Position numbers and translations under genes: made by a program | Shown here: positions 22,833 through 30,811 of the stretch, one piece after another | Numbering within the stretch: the first letter of the stretch is position 1 | Layout of the letters: the number at the start of each line of letters is the position of its first letter | The notes under the pieces: model-generated | Seen by the model: the letters and a program-made list of their open reading frames with translations, nothing else | What the model was told of the DNA's origin: nothing | Database searches by the model: none | NCBI GenBank assembly: GCA_902798105.1 | Contig: CADBVG010000019.1 | Location: 7,792 to 52,028 of the forward strand | Source of the DNA: an uncultured Eubacteriales bacterium | GTDB lineage: Bacteria > Bacillota > Clostridia > Christensenellales > Aristaeellaceae | Length of the DNA stretch: 44,237 nt | Direction: 5' to 3'

Positions 22833-22949
22833 GGAAATACCGCATAATAAGGGTGGTTGGCTGGCGAGTGAATTTTCCGTCAGGCGCGCCTGCAAATTTC
22901 GCAGGCTTGCTGGCGGCAAGTCAAGGAAGCCCGTTTGTGCGGTATTTCC
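22833..22949. repeat. Inverted repeat between ispE and the SH3 peptide gene
   Basis: GGAAATACCGCA (22833-22844) is the exact inverse of 22938-22949, enclosing about 93 bp without a coding frame. The right arm ends 4 bp from the ispE stop codon, so the structure may act in ispE 3'-end formation or be a small repeat element. Confidence 0.5.
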
Positions 22950-22952
22950 TTA

Positions 22953-23804
22953 TCATCTTTGGCCCGCCAAATCAGCCTTTGTCCGCGTCAGCAGCGCGCC
23001 TGGCAGGGCTTGCGCGGCGCGGCGGGCGTCATCGTCGTCAGCGAACGCCCCCACTACCGCCGAACCGCTGCCGGTCATGAAGGCCGCACCCGCGCCCAGT
23101 GCGCGCATGCTATCGATCAGCGTCCCAATTTCGGGCATCAGGGATACCGCCGGGGCCGTCAGGGCGTTGGCGCATAGCCGCTGCACCTCGTCGAGCCGCC
23201 CCGCCGTCACGGCGCCGGCCAGCGCCGCATTGTCCAGTCGAACCTCCGGATAGCCCCCCCTGTCCCACAACGAGAATACCGCGCCGGTGGAGAGCCCACC
23301 ACCTGGCACCACCAGCACCAGCGGGATTGACGTCGCCCCGGGCACAGGCGTAATGTCCTCCCCGATCCCCCGCACCAGGGCCAGTCCTCCCGTCAGGCAG
23401 AAGGGTACGTCCGCACCCAGGGACAGGCCGATTTCCAGCAATTCCGCCTCGGACAGCCCCAGCCCCCACAGGCCGTTCAGCGCCCGAAGGGCCGTCGCGC
23501 AATCGGCGCTGCCGCCGCCCAGTCCCGCCCGGGCCGGAATGCGCTTGGACAGCGCCATCCGCGCGCCACGGCGCGTGCCGGCGTGTCGGTTCAGCGCCAT
23601 CGCCGCCCGCAGCACCAGGTTCTCCTCCCCTGCCGGCGTGCCGTCCACGGTCAGGGACAGTCCCCCGTCGGGTTCGATTTCAAGTGTGTCGTGCAGGTCA
23701 ATGGTCTGCATCAGCATGTCCAGCAGGTGATAGCCGTCCGCCCGCCGCCCGGTGATGTTCAACGACCAGTTGATCTTGGCATAGGCCGGAAATTCGCAGC
23801 GCAT
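22953..23804 (-). CDS. ispE: 4-diphosphocytidyl-2-C-methyl-D-erythritol kinase IspE
   Basis: This GHMP-family kinase phosphorylates the 2-hydroxyl of CDP-methylerythritol in the non-mevalonate isoprenoid pathway, in the cytoplasm. The 283 residues are of normal length. Diagnostic motifs are AYAKINWSLNITGRRADGYH (7-26), with K10, the ATP-binding PARAGLGGGSADC (90-102), LGADVPF with the catalytic Asp, and the third GHMP motif MTGSGSAVVGAF near the C-terminus. The ATG at 23804 has AAAGGAG just upstream. A 329-bp repeat element begins only 18 bp upstream of the start, so the native promoter is either inside or beyond that element. Neighbouring genes on this strand are not in the pathway. Confidence 0.95.
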   Translation of the reverse strand: MRCEFPAYAKINWSLNITGRRADGYHLLDMLMQTIDLHDTLEIEPDGGLSLTVDGTPAGEENLVLRAAMALNRHAGTRRGARMALSKRIPARAGLGGGSADCATALRALNGLWGLGLSEAELLEIGLSLGADVPFCLTGGLALVRGIGEDITPVPGATSIPLVLVVPGGGLSTGAVFSLWDRGGYPEVRLDNAALAGAVTAGRLDEVQRLCANALTAPAVSLMPEIGTLIDSMRALGAGAAFMTGSGSAVVGAFADDDDARRAAQALPGALLTRTKADLAGQR

Positions 23805-23821
23805 TGAGGATCTCCTTTATA

Positions 23822-24150
23822 AATTCTGATTTGTCGGGGAGATGAGGCATCCAAAAGCCTTCCCCAGGCAGCTATGCTGCCGGTTCAGGGGAAGGTGGAT
23901 TTGACGAAAAATGCTTGCATTGTTTCGTCAAAGACGGATGAGGTCGTCCTTCTGAGAGGAAGTAAGCAAAGCCGCGATACCGCAGGGGGAACGACCTCTT
24001 CCGACCTCGCTGACGGCAGCAAGCTGCCTGCTCGGCCACCTTCCCCTGAACCGCTCCCTTCGGTCGCTGGGGAAGGCTTTTGGATGCGCCAGCTGCTATT
24101 TCTAATCCCTAATCCCTTATCCCTGAGCGTCAGCTCGATAAATCAGAATT
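23822..24150. mobile_element. 329-bp composite palindromic element (MITE-like)
   Basis: The ends AATTCTGATTTGTCG (23822-23836) and their inverse (24136-24150, 14/15) belong to the repeat family seen at 63-99 and 26871-26901. Nested inside are a perfect 21-bp inverted repeat (23847-23867 with 24067-24087), a perfect 18-bp one (23881-23898 with 24036-24053), and small GGCAGC/GCTGCC hairpins. A heptad run (TAATCCC-like) sits near the right end. No credible gene is inside. It fills the whole gap between ispE and capA and ends at the first base of the capA stop codon. Confidence 0.75.
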
Positions 24151-25595
24151 CACCCATTAATCAACTGGAACTGGTTGCCCATGACCTCGACGATCTCGTA
24201 ATAGCTGGCCACCATGCGATTGTAATTCTCATCGTCCATGCCGGTGGGGCGGTTTTCCAGGTACCGGCCGGAGGGCAGTACCTTCACCGCGCCGTCCTGC
24301 TTCCATGTATATGTAGGAATATAGCCCACGTTGTCCACGGTAAACTTGCCGCCGGGCTGCTCGTTGACGGTGAAATCCAGGATCAGGCCGTTGTCGGTGT
24401 ACTGGACCACGTGGTCACTGATGAAATTGCCCATGCAGAACATGGTCAGCACCTGCTTGTCCACGCCGTCCACGGTGACGGACTGGAAGCCCATGGGCTG
24501 CACCTCGTGGGCGTGGCTGCCGATGATGATGTCCACCCCGGCCTCGGCCAGCTGCTTGGCGTACTTCTTCTGGTTGCTGTCGGGCTCGCGCACGTACTCC
24601 GCGCCCCAGTGGGGCCAGGCGATGATCACCTCGGCCCCGGCGTCCCGCAGCTTCTTCACGTCCCCCTTGAAGTCGGCCTTGCTGATGTAGGGCACCAGGT
24701 CCACGGCCTCCTTGTCCACGCCCCGATTTTCCATGCTGTTGGTGGTGTGGGTATAGGCCATGAAGCCGAACTTGATGCCGCCCACCTCGCAGATCACCGT
24801 GCCCGCCTTCTCGGCCTTGGTGCGATAGGCTCCCACGTGGACGAAGCCATACTTCTCCACGTTGTTCACGGTGTTCTCCACGCCGCCGCTCCAGCGGTCC
24901 AGCATGTGGTTGTTCGCCAGGGTCAGGAAATCGATGCCATAGTCCTTCAGCGGGGCCAGCGCCACGTCAGGGGCGTTGAACTGGGGGTAGCCGGAGTACT
25001 GGGACTTCTTGTACTTGCCGATGGTGCCCTCCATGTTGCCCATGGTGAAGTCGGCATCGGCCAGTTGGTCGGCGATCATCTCAAACTGGTTGTGGAAGTC
25101 GTAGCCGCTGTCCTTGGCGTACACCAGCTGGGTCTGGCAAAACATGATGTCGCCCACCGCCCGCATGCGCACCGACCGCAGCGAGCTGTCGGGCCTCCGT
25201 GTGGACACCACGTGGTCGATGGCCGTGGGCAGCTCGGGCACGGGGGTGACCTCCGTGGCGATGGCGGCATCCCCCTCGTCATCCCCGCCGCCTGAAAGGT
25301 CGCTCTCCTGGGCGGAAGGCTCCGTGTCGGTCATCGCCGCAAGGTCCGGCACATTGCCGCCGGAGTTTTCCACTGCCTGGCTCGCGACGGGCGTAGCGGT
25401 GGCCTCCACCATGGCGGTGACGGCGTCGGGGCTGCCCTTGGGCTTGAGGATCAGCACCACCCCCGTGACAATCAGCACGCCGATGGCCGCGATGATGGCA
25501 ATGGCGATGCGGTTTTGCCGCCGCTGGCGCATCAGGGCCTCGTACTGTTGGCGCGTCATGCGCCGGGGGGCATTGGGATTGGGTCTGTTTTGCAT
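24150..25595 (-). CDS. CapA-family (poly-gamma-glutamate/capsule synthesis type) membrane protein
   Basis: The protein has 481 residues. A short basic cytoplasmic segment is followed by one membrane helix (about 30-50), a Ser/Thr/Glu-rich linker (to about 130) and a CapA domain of the metallophosphatase superfamily: RAVGDIMF, FTMGNMEGTI, LTLANNHMLDRW, AWPHWGAEY and GSHAHEVQPM are all present. CapA/PgsA proteins act in poly-gamma-glutamate or capsule export, but CapA domains also occur alone, and no pgsBC genes are here. The start at 25595 has GGAGG 7 nt upstream; an upstream in-frame ATG at 25730 precedes the promoter and is rejected. Confidence 0.88.
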   Translation of the reverse strand: MQNRPNPNAPRRMTRQQYEALMRQRRQNRIAIAIIAAIGVLIVTGVVLILKPKGSPDAVTAMVEATATPVASQAVENSGGNVPDLAAMTDTEPSAQESDLSGGGDDEGDAAIATEVTPVPELPTAIDHVVSTRRPDSSLRSVRMRAVGDIMFCQTQLVYAKDSGYDFHNQFEMIADQLADADFTMGNMEGTIGKYKKSQYSGYPQFNAPDVALAPLKDYGIDFLTLANNHMLDRWSGGVENTVNNVEKYGFVHVGAYRTKAEKAGTVICEVGGIKFGFMAYTHTTNSMENRGVDKEAVDLVPYISKADFKGDVKKLRDAGAEVIIAWPHWGAEYVREPDSNQKKYAKQLAEAGVDIIIGSHAHEVQPMGFQSVTVDGVDKQVLTMFCMGNFISDHVVQYTDNGLILDFTVNEQPGGKFTVDNVGYIPTYTWKQDGAVKVLPSGRYLENRPTGMDDENYNRMVASYYEIVEVMGNQFQLING

Positions 25596-25665
25596 GGGTA
25601 TTCCTCCGAATTCGGGCGTATCTGCTTTATCATTCTTTTGTGTGTAAAAATATCCTATTGTAAGT

Positions 25666-25694
25666 ATCATAAACCCTTTTACCGAATAAATCAA
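25666..25694 (-). promoter_or_regulatory. capA promoter
   Basis: On the minus strand TTGATT (25694-25689), 17 nt and TATGAT (25671-25666). It starts the divergent capA transcript; a promoter for the opposite DUF421 gene is not clear in this gap. Confidence 0.65.
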
Positions 25695-25741
25695 GGGGAA
25701 AATGGGCAGGATAAGCACAACATTTATCAAGGAGCACAGAC

Positions 25742-26458
25742 ATGTTCACCCTGTTTTTCCGCGGCGCGCTGTTGTACATCGTGATGATTGTCACCATGCG
25801 GGCGCTGGGCAAGCGCCAGCTGGGAGAGCTGGAGCCCTACGAGCTGGCCATGACCATACTGCTGGCCGACCTGATCTCCTCGCCGATGGAGAGCGTGTCC
25901 ACCCCTCTGCTGCACGGGCTGCTGCCGGTGGCGGCGATGTTCGTGGTACACGGGATTATCACGCTGGCCTCGATGCGCTGGGACCGCTTCCGGGCGCTGG
26001 CCTCGGGCAAGCCGGCGCTGGTGATCAACCGGGGCGTGATCGACCGTCAGGAGCTGGACCGGCTGTGCCTGAGCCTGTCGGACCTGCTGGAGGGGCTGCG
26101 CGGCGCGGGCTTCCTGGACCCGGCGGAGGTGGGCACGGCCATCGTGGAGGCCAACGGGGCCATCACCGCCTTCCCCAACGGCTCAGGCCGCCCGCCAAAG
26201 GCGTCGGAGCAGGGCATCGACCCCGGGTACGAGGGCCTGCCGCTTTCGCTGATCACCGGCGGGCGCGTGCAGCCCGGCAACCTGGGCATGACCGGGCGGG
26301 ACCGGCCCTGGCTGGAGGGCCTGCTCACCGCCCGGGGGCTGGCGCCCCAACAGGTATTCCTGGCCACGCTGGACACCCACGGGCGCATGACCTTGCAGCT
26401 GATGGGCGGGGAGCTGCTGCGCTTTGAGGCCATGAAGGAACAGGAGGTGTGCTGGTGA
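25742..26458 (+). CDS. DUF421 (YetF-like) membrane protein
   Basis: The protein has 238 residues. Two or three N-terminal membrane helices include LFFRGALLYIVMIVTMRALGKRQLGELEPYELAMTILLADLIS, the diagnostic start of the DUF421/YetF family, and a cytoplasmic domain follows with GKPALVINRGVIDRQEL and a C-terminal LATLDTHGRMTLQL. In Bacillus, related proteins occur in spore and membrane contexts; the molecular activity is unknown. GGAG lies 8 nt before the ATG. The DUF4363 gene follows after 1 bp, a pairing that is common in Clostridia and supports a joint role. Confidence 0.85.
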   Translation: MFTLFFRGALLYIVMIVTMRALGKRQLGELEPYELAMTILLADLISSPMESVSTPLLHGLLPVAAMFVVHGIITLASMRWDRFRALASGKPALVINRGVIDRQELDRLCLSLSDLLEGLRGAGFLDPAEVGTAIVEANGAITAFPNGSGRPPKASEQGIDPGYEGLPLSLITGGRVQPGNLGMTGRDRPWLEGLLTARGLAPQQVFLATLDTHGRMTLQLMGGELLRFEAMKEQEVCW

Positions 26459-26459
26459 C

Positions 26460-26843
26460 ATGCGGCGGACGCTGATACTGACGCTGGCGGTGCTGGCCTG
26501 CGCGCTGGCGGTGTGTTGGGCCGCCCAGGCCACGCTGAACGGCACCGTGGAGCAGGCCCGCCGCCTGCACGCCCAGGCCCTGCTGGCAGAAAACACTGGC
26601 GACCGCGAGCGTGCCGGGGAACTGCTGGTACAGCTGGCCCAGCTGTGGCAGGACCGGGCGGGCGCGCTGGAGATGCTGGCCAGCCACGACGCCCTGCACG
26701 ACGTGAGCGCCGCCATCGCCGAGGCGAAGATCTGCCTGGAGTGCCGCGACCACGACGACTTCCTGCGCACCATGTCCACCGTGGAAATGGGCCTTGGGCA
26801 CCTGAAGGACGAGGAAGCCGTGCGATGGGAGAATTTGTATTGA
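26460..26843 (+). CDS. DUF4363-family small protein
   Basis: The protein has 127 residues with an N-terminal membrane anchor or uncleaved signal (MRRTLILTLAVLACALAVCWA, about 4-22) and a helical extracytoplasmic domain with many Ala, Leu, Glu and His. The size, single anchor and position directly after DUF421 match DUF4363 proteins. It starts 1 bp after the DUF421 stop, and AGGAGG lies slightly far (about 12 nt) upstream, so translational coupling is likely. The function is unknown. Confidence 0.7.
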   Translation: MRRTLILTLAVLACALAVCWAAQATLNGTVEQARRLHAQALLAENTGDRERAGELLVQLAQLWQDRAGALEMLASHDALHDVSAAIAEAKICLECRDHDDFLRTMSTVEMGLGHLKDEEAVRWENLY

Positions 26844-26870
26844 CTTGGGCGGGAGAGGGGAGTAGAATAA

Positions 26871-26901
26871 TTCTGATTTGTTGCTTCGCAACAAATCAGA
26901 A
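26871..26901. repeat. 14-bp palindrome, TTCTGATTTGT family
   Basis: TTCTGATTTGTTGC (26871-26884) pairs perfectly with 26888-26901 around a 3-nt loop. It is the third locus of the family (63-99 and 23822-24150). It lies between DUF4363 and the MATE gene and ends 7 bp before the MATE ribosome binding site, so it could also affect read-through. Confidence 0.7.
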
Positions 26902-26918
26902 GTTACAAAGGAGTTCCC

Positions 26919-28247
26919 ATGCGTAAATCTTCCCACAGCATGACCACCGGCAGCATTCCCCGGCACCTGCTGCGCTACTCGATCCCGGCGATACTGGGCG
27001 ACCTGTTCCAGGTGACCTACAACACCGTGGATTCGGTAATCGTGGGGCAATACGCCGGGGCGGGCGCGCTGGCTGCGGTGGGCGTGGCCAGCCCACTGAT
27101 GAGCGTGGCGATGTTCTTCATCATCGGCATGGGCATCGGCGCGTCGGTGTTGATGAGCGAGTTCTACGGCGCGGGCGACATACCCAGGTTGCGCCGCCAA
27201 TTTGCCACCACGCTGGCCATGGGCGCGGCCTTCAGCGCCGTGATCGCCCTGGGGCTGTTCGCACTGACCGGGCCGCTGCTGCGCCTGTGCCGCACGCCGG
27301 AAGCCATCCTTGCCGATACAGCACGCTACCTGCACATCGTGGCCGTGGGCATGGTGGTCACGTCGATGTACAACATACTTGCAGCGGCGTCCCGCTCCAT
27401 CGGCGACACCCTTACCCCGCTGATCTGCCTGGTGGTAGGATCTCTGGTGAATGTTGGGCTGGATATGCTGTTCGTGGCCCGCTTCGCCTGGGGCGTGGCC
27501 GGGGCCGCCTGGGCCACGGTTATCTCCCAGGCCCTGGCAGCGCTGCTGTGCGCGGTGCTGCTGCGGCGCAACGAGCCGGTGCTGTTCGCCGCCCGGGGAG
27601 ATTTCGCCCCCGACCGGGAACTGTTCAGCCGCACGCTGCGCTTCAGCGCTCCCAGCGCCATGCAGCAGGCGGGCATCTACGTGGGCAAGCTGCTTGTGCA
27701 GTCGGCGGTGAACCCGCTGGGCGTCAGCGCCATCGCCGCCTTCAACGCCGTCAACCGCATTGACGATTACGCCCTGATCCCCGAGCGGGACATCGCCAAC
27801 GGTGAAACCGTGCTGGTGGCCCAGAACCGCGGGGCGGGCAAGCCCGAGCGGATGCGCCGGGGCTTCTTCACGGCCATGGCCTTCGAGGTCGTCTACGGCC
27901 TGATCGTGTCCGTCGTGGTGTTCGCCCTCGCCACGCCGCTGATGCGTCTGTTCGTCGACCCCGGCGAGACGGAGGTCATACGCCTGGGCGCGCGCTACCT
28001 GCGCCTGATGGGCCTGTTCTACATACTCCCCGGCATTACCAACGGCCTGCAGGGCTACATGCGCGCCCTTGGAAAACTAAAGCTGACCATGGTGGTCACC
28101 TACGGCCAGATGTTCACCCGCGCCGCCTGCACCTTCCTGCTGATCGGCAGGATGGGCCTGGATGCCGTTCCCCTGGCCTGCGCGGCCGGATGGATGATGA
28201 TGACCGTGTGGGAGGTCGGACTGATGGTCAAATGGAGGAAGCCATGA
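26919..28247 (+). CDS. MATE-family multidrug/metabolite exporter
   Basis: The 442-residue protein has about 12 membrane helices in two homologous halves. Family features include the start PRHLLRYSIPAILGDLFQVTYNTVDSVIVGQYAG, ALAAVGVASPL, and in the second half SAPSAMQQAGIYVGKLLVQ and IAAFNAVNRI. MATE proteins export cationic drugs or metabolites by H+ or Na+ antiport. AAAGGAG lies 6 nt before the ATG. The stop overlaps the tadA start (ATGA), so the two genes are translationally coupled, although their functions are not obviously linked. The substrate cannot be told from sequence. Confidence 0.92.
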   Translation: MRKSSHSMTTGSIPRHLLRYSIPAILGDLFQVTYNTVDSVIVGQYAGAGALAAVGVASPLMSVAMFFIIGMGIGASVLMSEFYGAGDIPRLRRQFATTLAMGAAFSAVIALGLFALTGPLLRLCRTPEAILADTARYLHIVAVGMVVTSMYNILAAASRSIGDTLTPLICLVVGSLVNVGLDMLFVARFAWGVAGAAWATVISQALAALLCAVLLRRNEPVLFAARGDFAPDRELFSRTLRFSAPSAMQQAGIYVGKLLVQSAVNPLGVSAIAAFNAVNRIDDYALIPERDIANGETVLVAQNRGAGKPERMRRGFFTAMAFEVVYGLIVSVVVFALATPLMRLFVDPGETEVIRLGARYLRLMGLFYILPGITNGLQGYMRALGKLKLTMVVTYGQMFTRAACTFLLIGRMGLDAVPLACAAGWMMMTVWEVGLMVKWRKP

Positions 28248-28699
28248 CGGACACCGATTTCATGCGCGAAGCGCTGGCGGAGGCACGGCTGGCCGCGGAC
28301 GCCGGCGAGATGCCCGTGGGCTGCGTAATCGCGCGGGATGGCGAGATCATCGCCCGGGCCCACAATGAATGCGAGGCATGCCGCGATGCCACCGCCCATG
28401 CCGAGCTGCTGGCAATCCGCCGGGCCAGCGCCGCGGCCGGGGACTGGCGGCTGAACCGCTGCACCCTGTACGTCACGCTGGAGCCCTGCCCCATGTGCGC
28501 CGGGGCCATCGTGCAGGCCCGGATAGGGCGACTGGTGTACGGCGCGGCGGACCCGGGCCAGGGCTGCGCCGGCAGCCTGTATCGCATCTGCGAGGACCCC
28601 GCCTTCCCCCACTTCTGCAAGAGCGACGGTGGGGTGCTGGCGGAGGCATGTTCGCAGCTGCTGAACGCCTTCTTTGATCGTGCGCGAAGCCGGAACTGA
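28244..28699 (+). CDS. tadA: tRNA adenosine(34) deaminase TadA
   Basis: The 151-residue protein is of normal length. The zinc site is H52-A-E54 (with catalytic E54) and P81-C82-P-M-C85, and YGAADPGQGCAGSLY matches the TadA loop. It converts A34 of tRNA-Arg to inosine so that one tRNA reads three Arg codons. The start chosen is the ATG at 28244, which overlaps the MATE stop and has GGAGG 7 nt upstream; an earlier in-frame ATG at 28190 lies within the MATE gene. A terminator hairpin follows at 28727. Confidence 0.95.
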   Translation: MTDTDFMREALAEARLAADAGEMPVGCVIARDGEIIARAHNECEACRDATAHAELLAIRRASAAAGDWRLNRCTLYVTLEPCPMCAGAIVQARIGRLVYGAADPGQGCAGSLYRICEDPAFPHFCKSDGGVLAEACSQLLNAFFDRARSRN

Positions 28700-28726
28700 G
28701 CCGCCAAAGATGTAAATATTATGTTA

Positions 28727-28760
28727 ACCGCCGTCATTTCCCGACGGCGGTGTATTGTTT
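28727..28760 (+). terminator. Terminator of MATE-tadA
   Basis: ACCGCCGTC (28727-28735) pairs with 28743-28751 across a 7-nt loop and is followed by GTATTGTTTT. The T-rich end overlaps the -35 box of the next promoter. Confidence 0.75.
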
Positions 28761-28783
28761 TGAGAGGATATATGCCCTATAAT
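28755..28783 (+). promoter_or_regulatory. Promoter of the TIR-channel-RyR operon
   Basis: TTGTTT (28755-28760), a 17-nt spacer and TATAAT (28778-28783), 60 nt before the TIR gene. The -35 box is formed by the T-tract of the upstream terminator. Confidence 0.7.
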
Positions 28784-28826
28784 TGAATAGGAATAATACC
28801 GGAAAAACAAGGAGGCAGGGGCGCGA

Positions 28827-28847
28827 ATGCCCCCGGTACCGCCATGA
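28827..28847 (+). CDS. Six-codon upstream reading frame (possible leader peptide)
   Basis: A perfect GGAGG (28811-28815) lies 11 nt upstream of this ATG, which opens the frame Met-Pro-Pro-Val-Pro-Pro-stop; its TGA (28845-28847) overlaps the TIR gene ATG (28844-28846). The TIR start itself has no ribosome binding site at a normal distance (28 nt from GGAGG). Translation of the TIR gene may therefore depend on re-initiation after this proline-rich leader. The expression of such a short frame is unproven. Confidence 0.35.
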   Translation: MPPVPP

Positions 28848-30811
28848 AGGAGAAGCGAAACGCCACGAGCCAGACGATCCGCGAATGTGACGTGTTTATC
28901 AGCTACCGCCGGGACGGCGGCGACATGACAGCCATGTACGTCTACCAGGCGTTGAAGGAGCGCGGCTACAATGTGTTCTACGACCTGGAGGTGCTGCGCG
29001 CGGGAAGGTTCAACGAAGCCCTGCTCAGCTCTATAGAGTCCTGCACCGATTTCGTGCTGATCCTCTCCCCCGGCGCGCTGGACCGCTGCCAGGAAGAGGA
29101 CGATTGGGTGCGCAAGGAGATCGCCGAGGCACTGCGTACGAAGAAGAACATCGTGCCGGTGATGCTCAAGGGCTTCAAATTCCCGGAAGGTCTGCCCGAG
29201 GACATCGACGACGTGCGCTACCAGAACGGCCTGACCTGCACCACCGAGTACTTCGAGGAGAGCATCAACCGCCTGTGCCAGCGCTACCTGAACGCGCTGC
29301 CCGCGTCAGGAAAGAAGAAAAAAGTACACGTCGCGGTTATCGCCATCGCCACGGCGGTTGCCCTGGCCGTGAGCGGCTTCCTGGCCCTGCGGGGCGGGAA
29401 AAAGCCCGAGGTCGAGATCCCCGCGCCCACCGTCGAAGTCACCGTCGGGCCGACAGCCCAGCCGACCGCCGAACCGACGGTCATAGCAACGGTTGAACCC
29501 ACGGCCCAGCCCGTCCAGGTGGTGAAGGACACCGGCTTCCCTGTCCTCTCCACCGCCATCGATTACATCGACGGCAACGACAACTCCGGCGACGACATTG
29601 AAAAATCGGTCCAGGAAAACTCACTGGTGCTGAACCATCCCACCCTCAGGCGAAGAGATATTGCCTCCGTCAGCTTCCTTCCTTCGCTGGCGGGCGCGCC
29701 CCAGGACGCCTGGGACGTTTCCGAGGCCGGTGACGGCCAGGTGCTGGCATGGGTCACTCCCAACGGCGACCTGTTCGACCTGACCATCGCCGGCGATGGC
29801 GGGGTAAAGATCCTCGATAGCAGTAATGGCAACGGAAAGCTGTTTGCGTGTTACACCAACGCCACTGCCATACGCTTCAACGGCTGCGTGGATCTTTCCC
29901 AGCGCACCATCCTGCGGGACGCGTTTGGGGACTGCGATGCCCTGGAAGAAATCGACTTCACCGGAGTCAGTTTCGACAGCGTCGTCGATATGAGTTACAT
30001 GTTTGCGAACTGCCAGTCCCTCAGAGCCCTGGACACCACCGGCTGGCAAACCTCCAACAACACCAGTCTGGATGGCACGTTTATGAACTGCCTCGTCCTG
30101 GAGGATCTGAACCTGTCCGGGCTGGATACCTCCTCCGTGACCCAGATGCAGAGCACCTTCCTGAACTGCGGTTCACTCGCCCGGCTGGATCTCAGCGGCT
30201 TTGACACCCGCAGGGTCACGTCAATCGGCGATATGTTCGACGGCTGCGTCAGCCTTCAATCGTTGGATCTGTCCGGCTTTGATACCTCAAGGATCGTCGA
30301 CATGAAGGGCCTGTTTGCCGACTGTCAGAGCTTGAAAGCCGTCAACCTGGCCGGCATCGACACCGGACGGGTGACGGATATGGACTATATGTTCGCAAAC
30401 TGTGCCGAACTGGAAACCCTGGATCTGCATGGCTTTGACACCGCCCGGGTGGAATCCATGTACGGCATGTTCCAGGGCTGCGCGAACCTGGACAAGCTGG
30501 ATGTCTCCGGCTGGGATACGGGCAGGGTTCAGGACATGGCCTTCATGTTTGAAGACTGCCACGCGCTCTACAGCCTGGACCTGTCCCACTTCAACACCAG
30601 CGCTGTGACCAGTATGCAGTGCATGTTCAGCAGGTGCGACTACGCGGTGGAACTGCTGCTGACCGATTGGGACGTATCCCATGTGGCGTCGATGGAAGGC
30701 ATGTTCCGTAACTGTGCCTCGCTGGAGAGCATCGGCCGCGACCCCGCCGCCTTTGGCCACGGCGATACCACCGACATGTACAGCGGCTGTGAGAGGCTGG
30801 AGACGGCGTGA
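28844..30811 (+). CDS. TIR domain-transmembrane-BspA leucine-rich repeat receptor-like protein
   Basis: The protein has 655 residues. A TIR domain (about 14-150) starts CDVFISYRRDGGD and keeps ILSPGALDR and DDWVRKE, in which E92 is at the position of the NADase catalytic glutamate. KKKK (157-160) precedes one membrane helix (162-183). By the positive-inside rule TIR is cytoplasmic. A Pro/Thr-rich linker (about 190-225) leads outside to a ~120-residue region and about eleven 23-24-residue BspA/DUF285 repeats (about 355-650) of the form MFxxCxxLxxLDLSGFDTSxVTxM. This is a Toll-like plan in reverse order. It is the first gene of a three-gene operon with 4-bp overlaps. NAD cleavage and ligand sensing are inferences from the domains. 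Confidence 0.88.
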   Translation: MKEKRNATSQTIRECDVFISYRRDGGDMTAMYVYQALKERGYNVFYDLEVLRAGRFNEALLSSIESCTDFVLILSPGALDRCQEEDDWVRKEIAEALRTKKNIVPVMLKGFKFPEGLPEDIDDVRYQNGLTCTTEYFEESINRLCQRYLNALPASGKKKKVHVAVIAIATAVALAVSGFLALRGGKKPEVEIPAPTVEVTVGPTAQPTAEPTVIATVEPTAQPVQVVKDTGFPVLSTAIDYIDGNDNSGDDIEKSVQENSLVLNHPTLRRRDIASVSFLPSLAGAPQDAWDVSEAGDGQVLAWVTPNGDLFDLTIAGDGGVKILDSSNGNGKLFACYTNATAIRFNGCVDLSQRTILRDAFGDCDALEEIDFTGVSFDSVVDMSYMFANCQSLRALDTTGWQTSNNTSLDGTFMNCLVLEDLNLSGLDTSSVTQMQSTFLNCGSLARLDLSGFDTRRVTSIGDMFDGCVSLQSLDLSGFDTSRIVDMKGLFADCQSLKAVNLAGIDTGRVTDMDYMFANCAELETLDLHGFDTARVESMYGMFQGCANLDKLDVSGWDTGRVQDMAFMFEDCHALYSLDLSHFNTSAVTSMQCMFSRCDYAVELLLTDWDVSHVASMEGMFRNCASLESIGRDPAAFGHGDTTDMYSGCERLETA

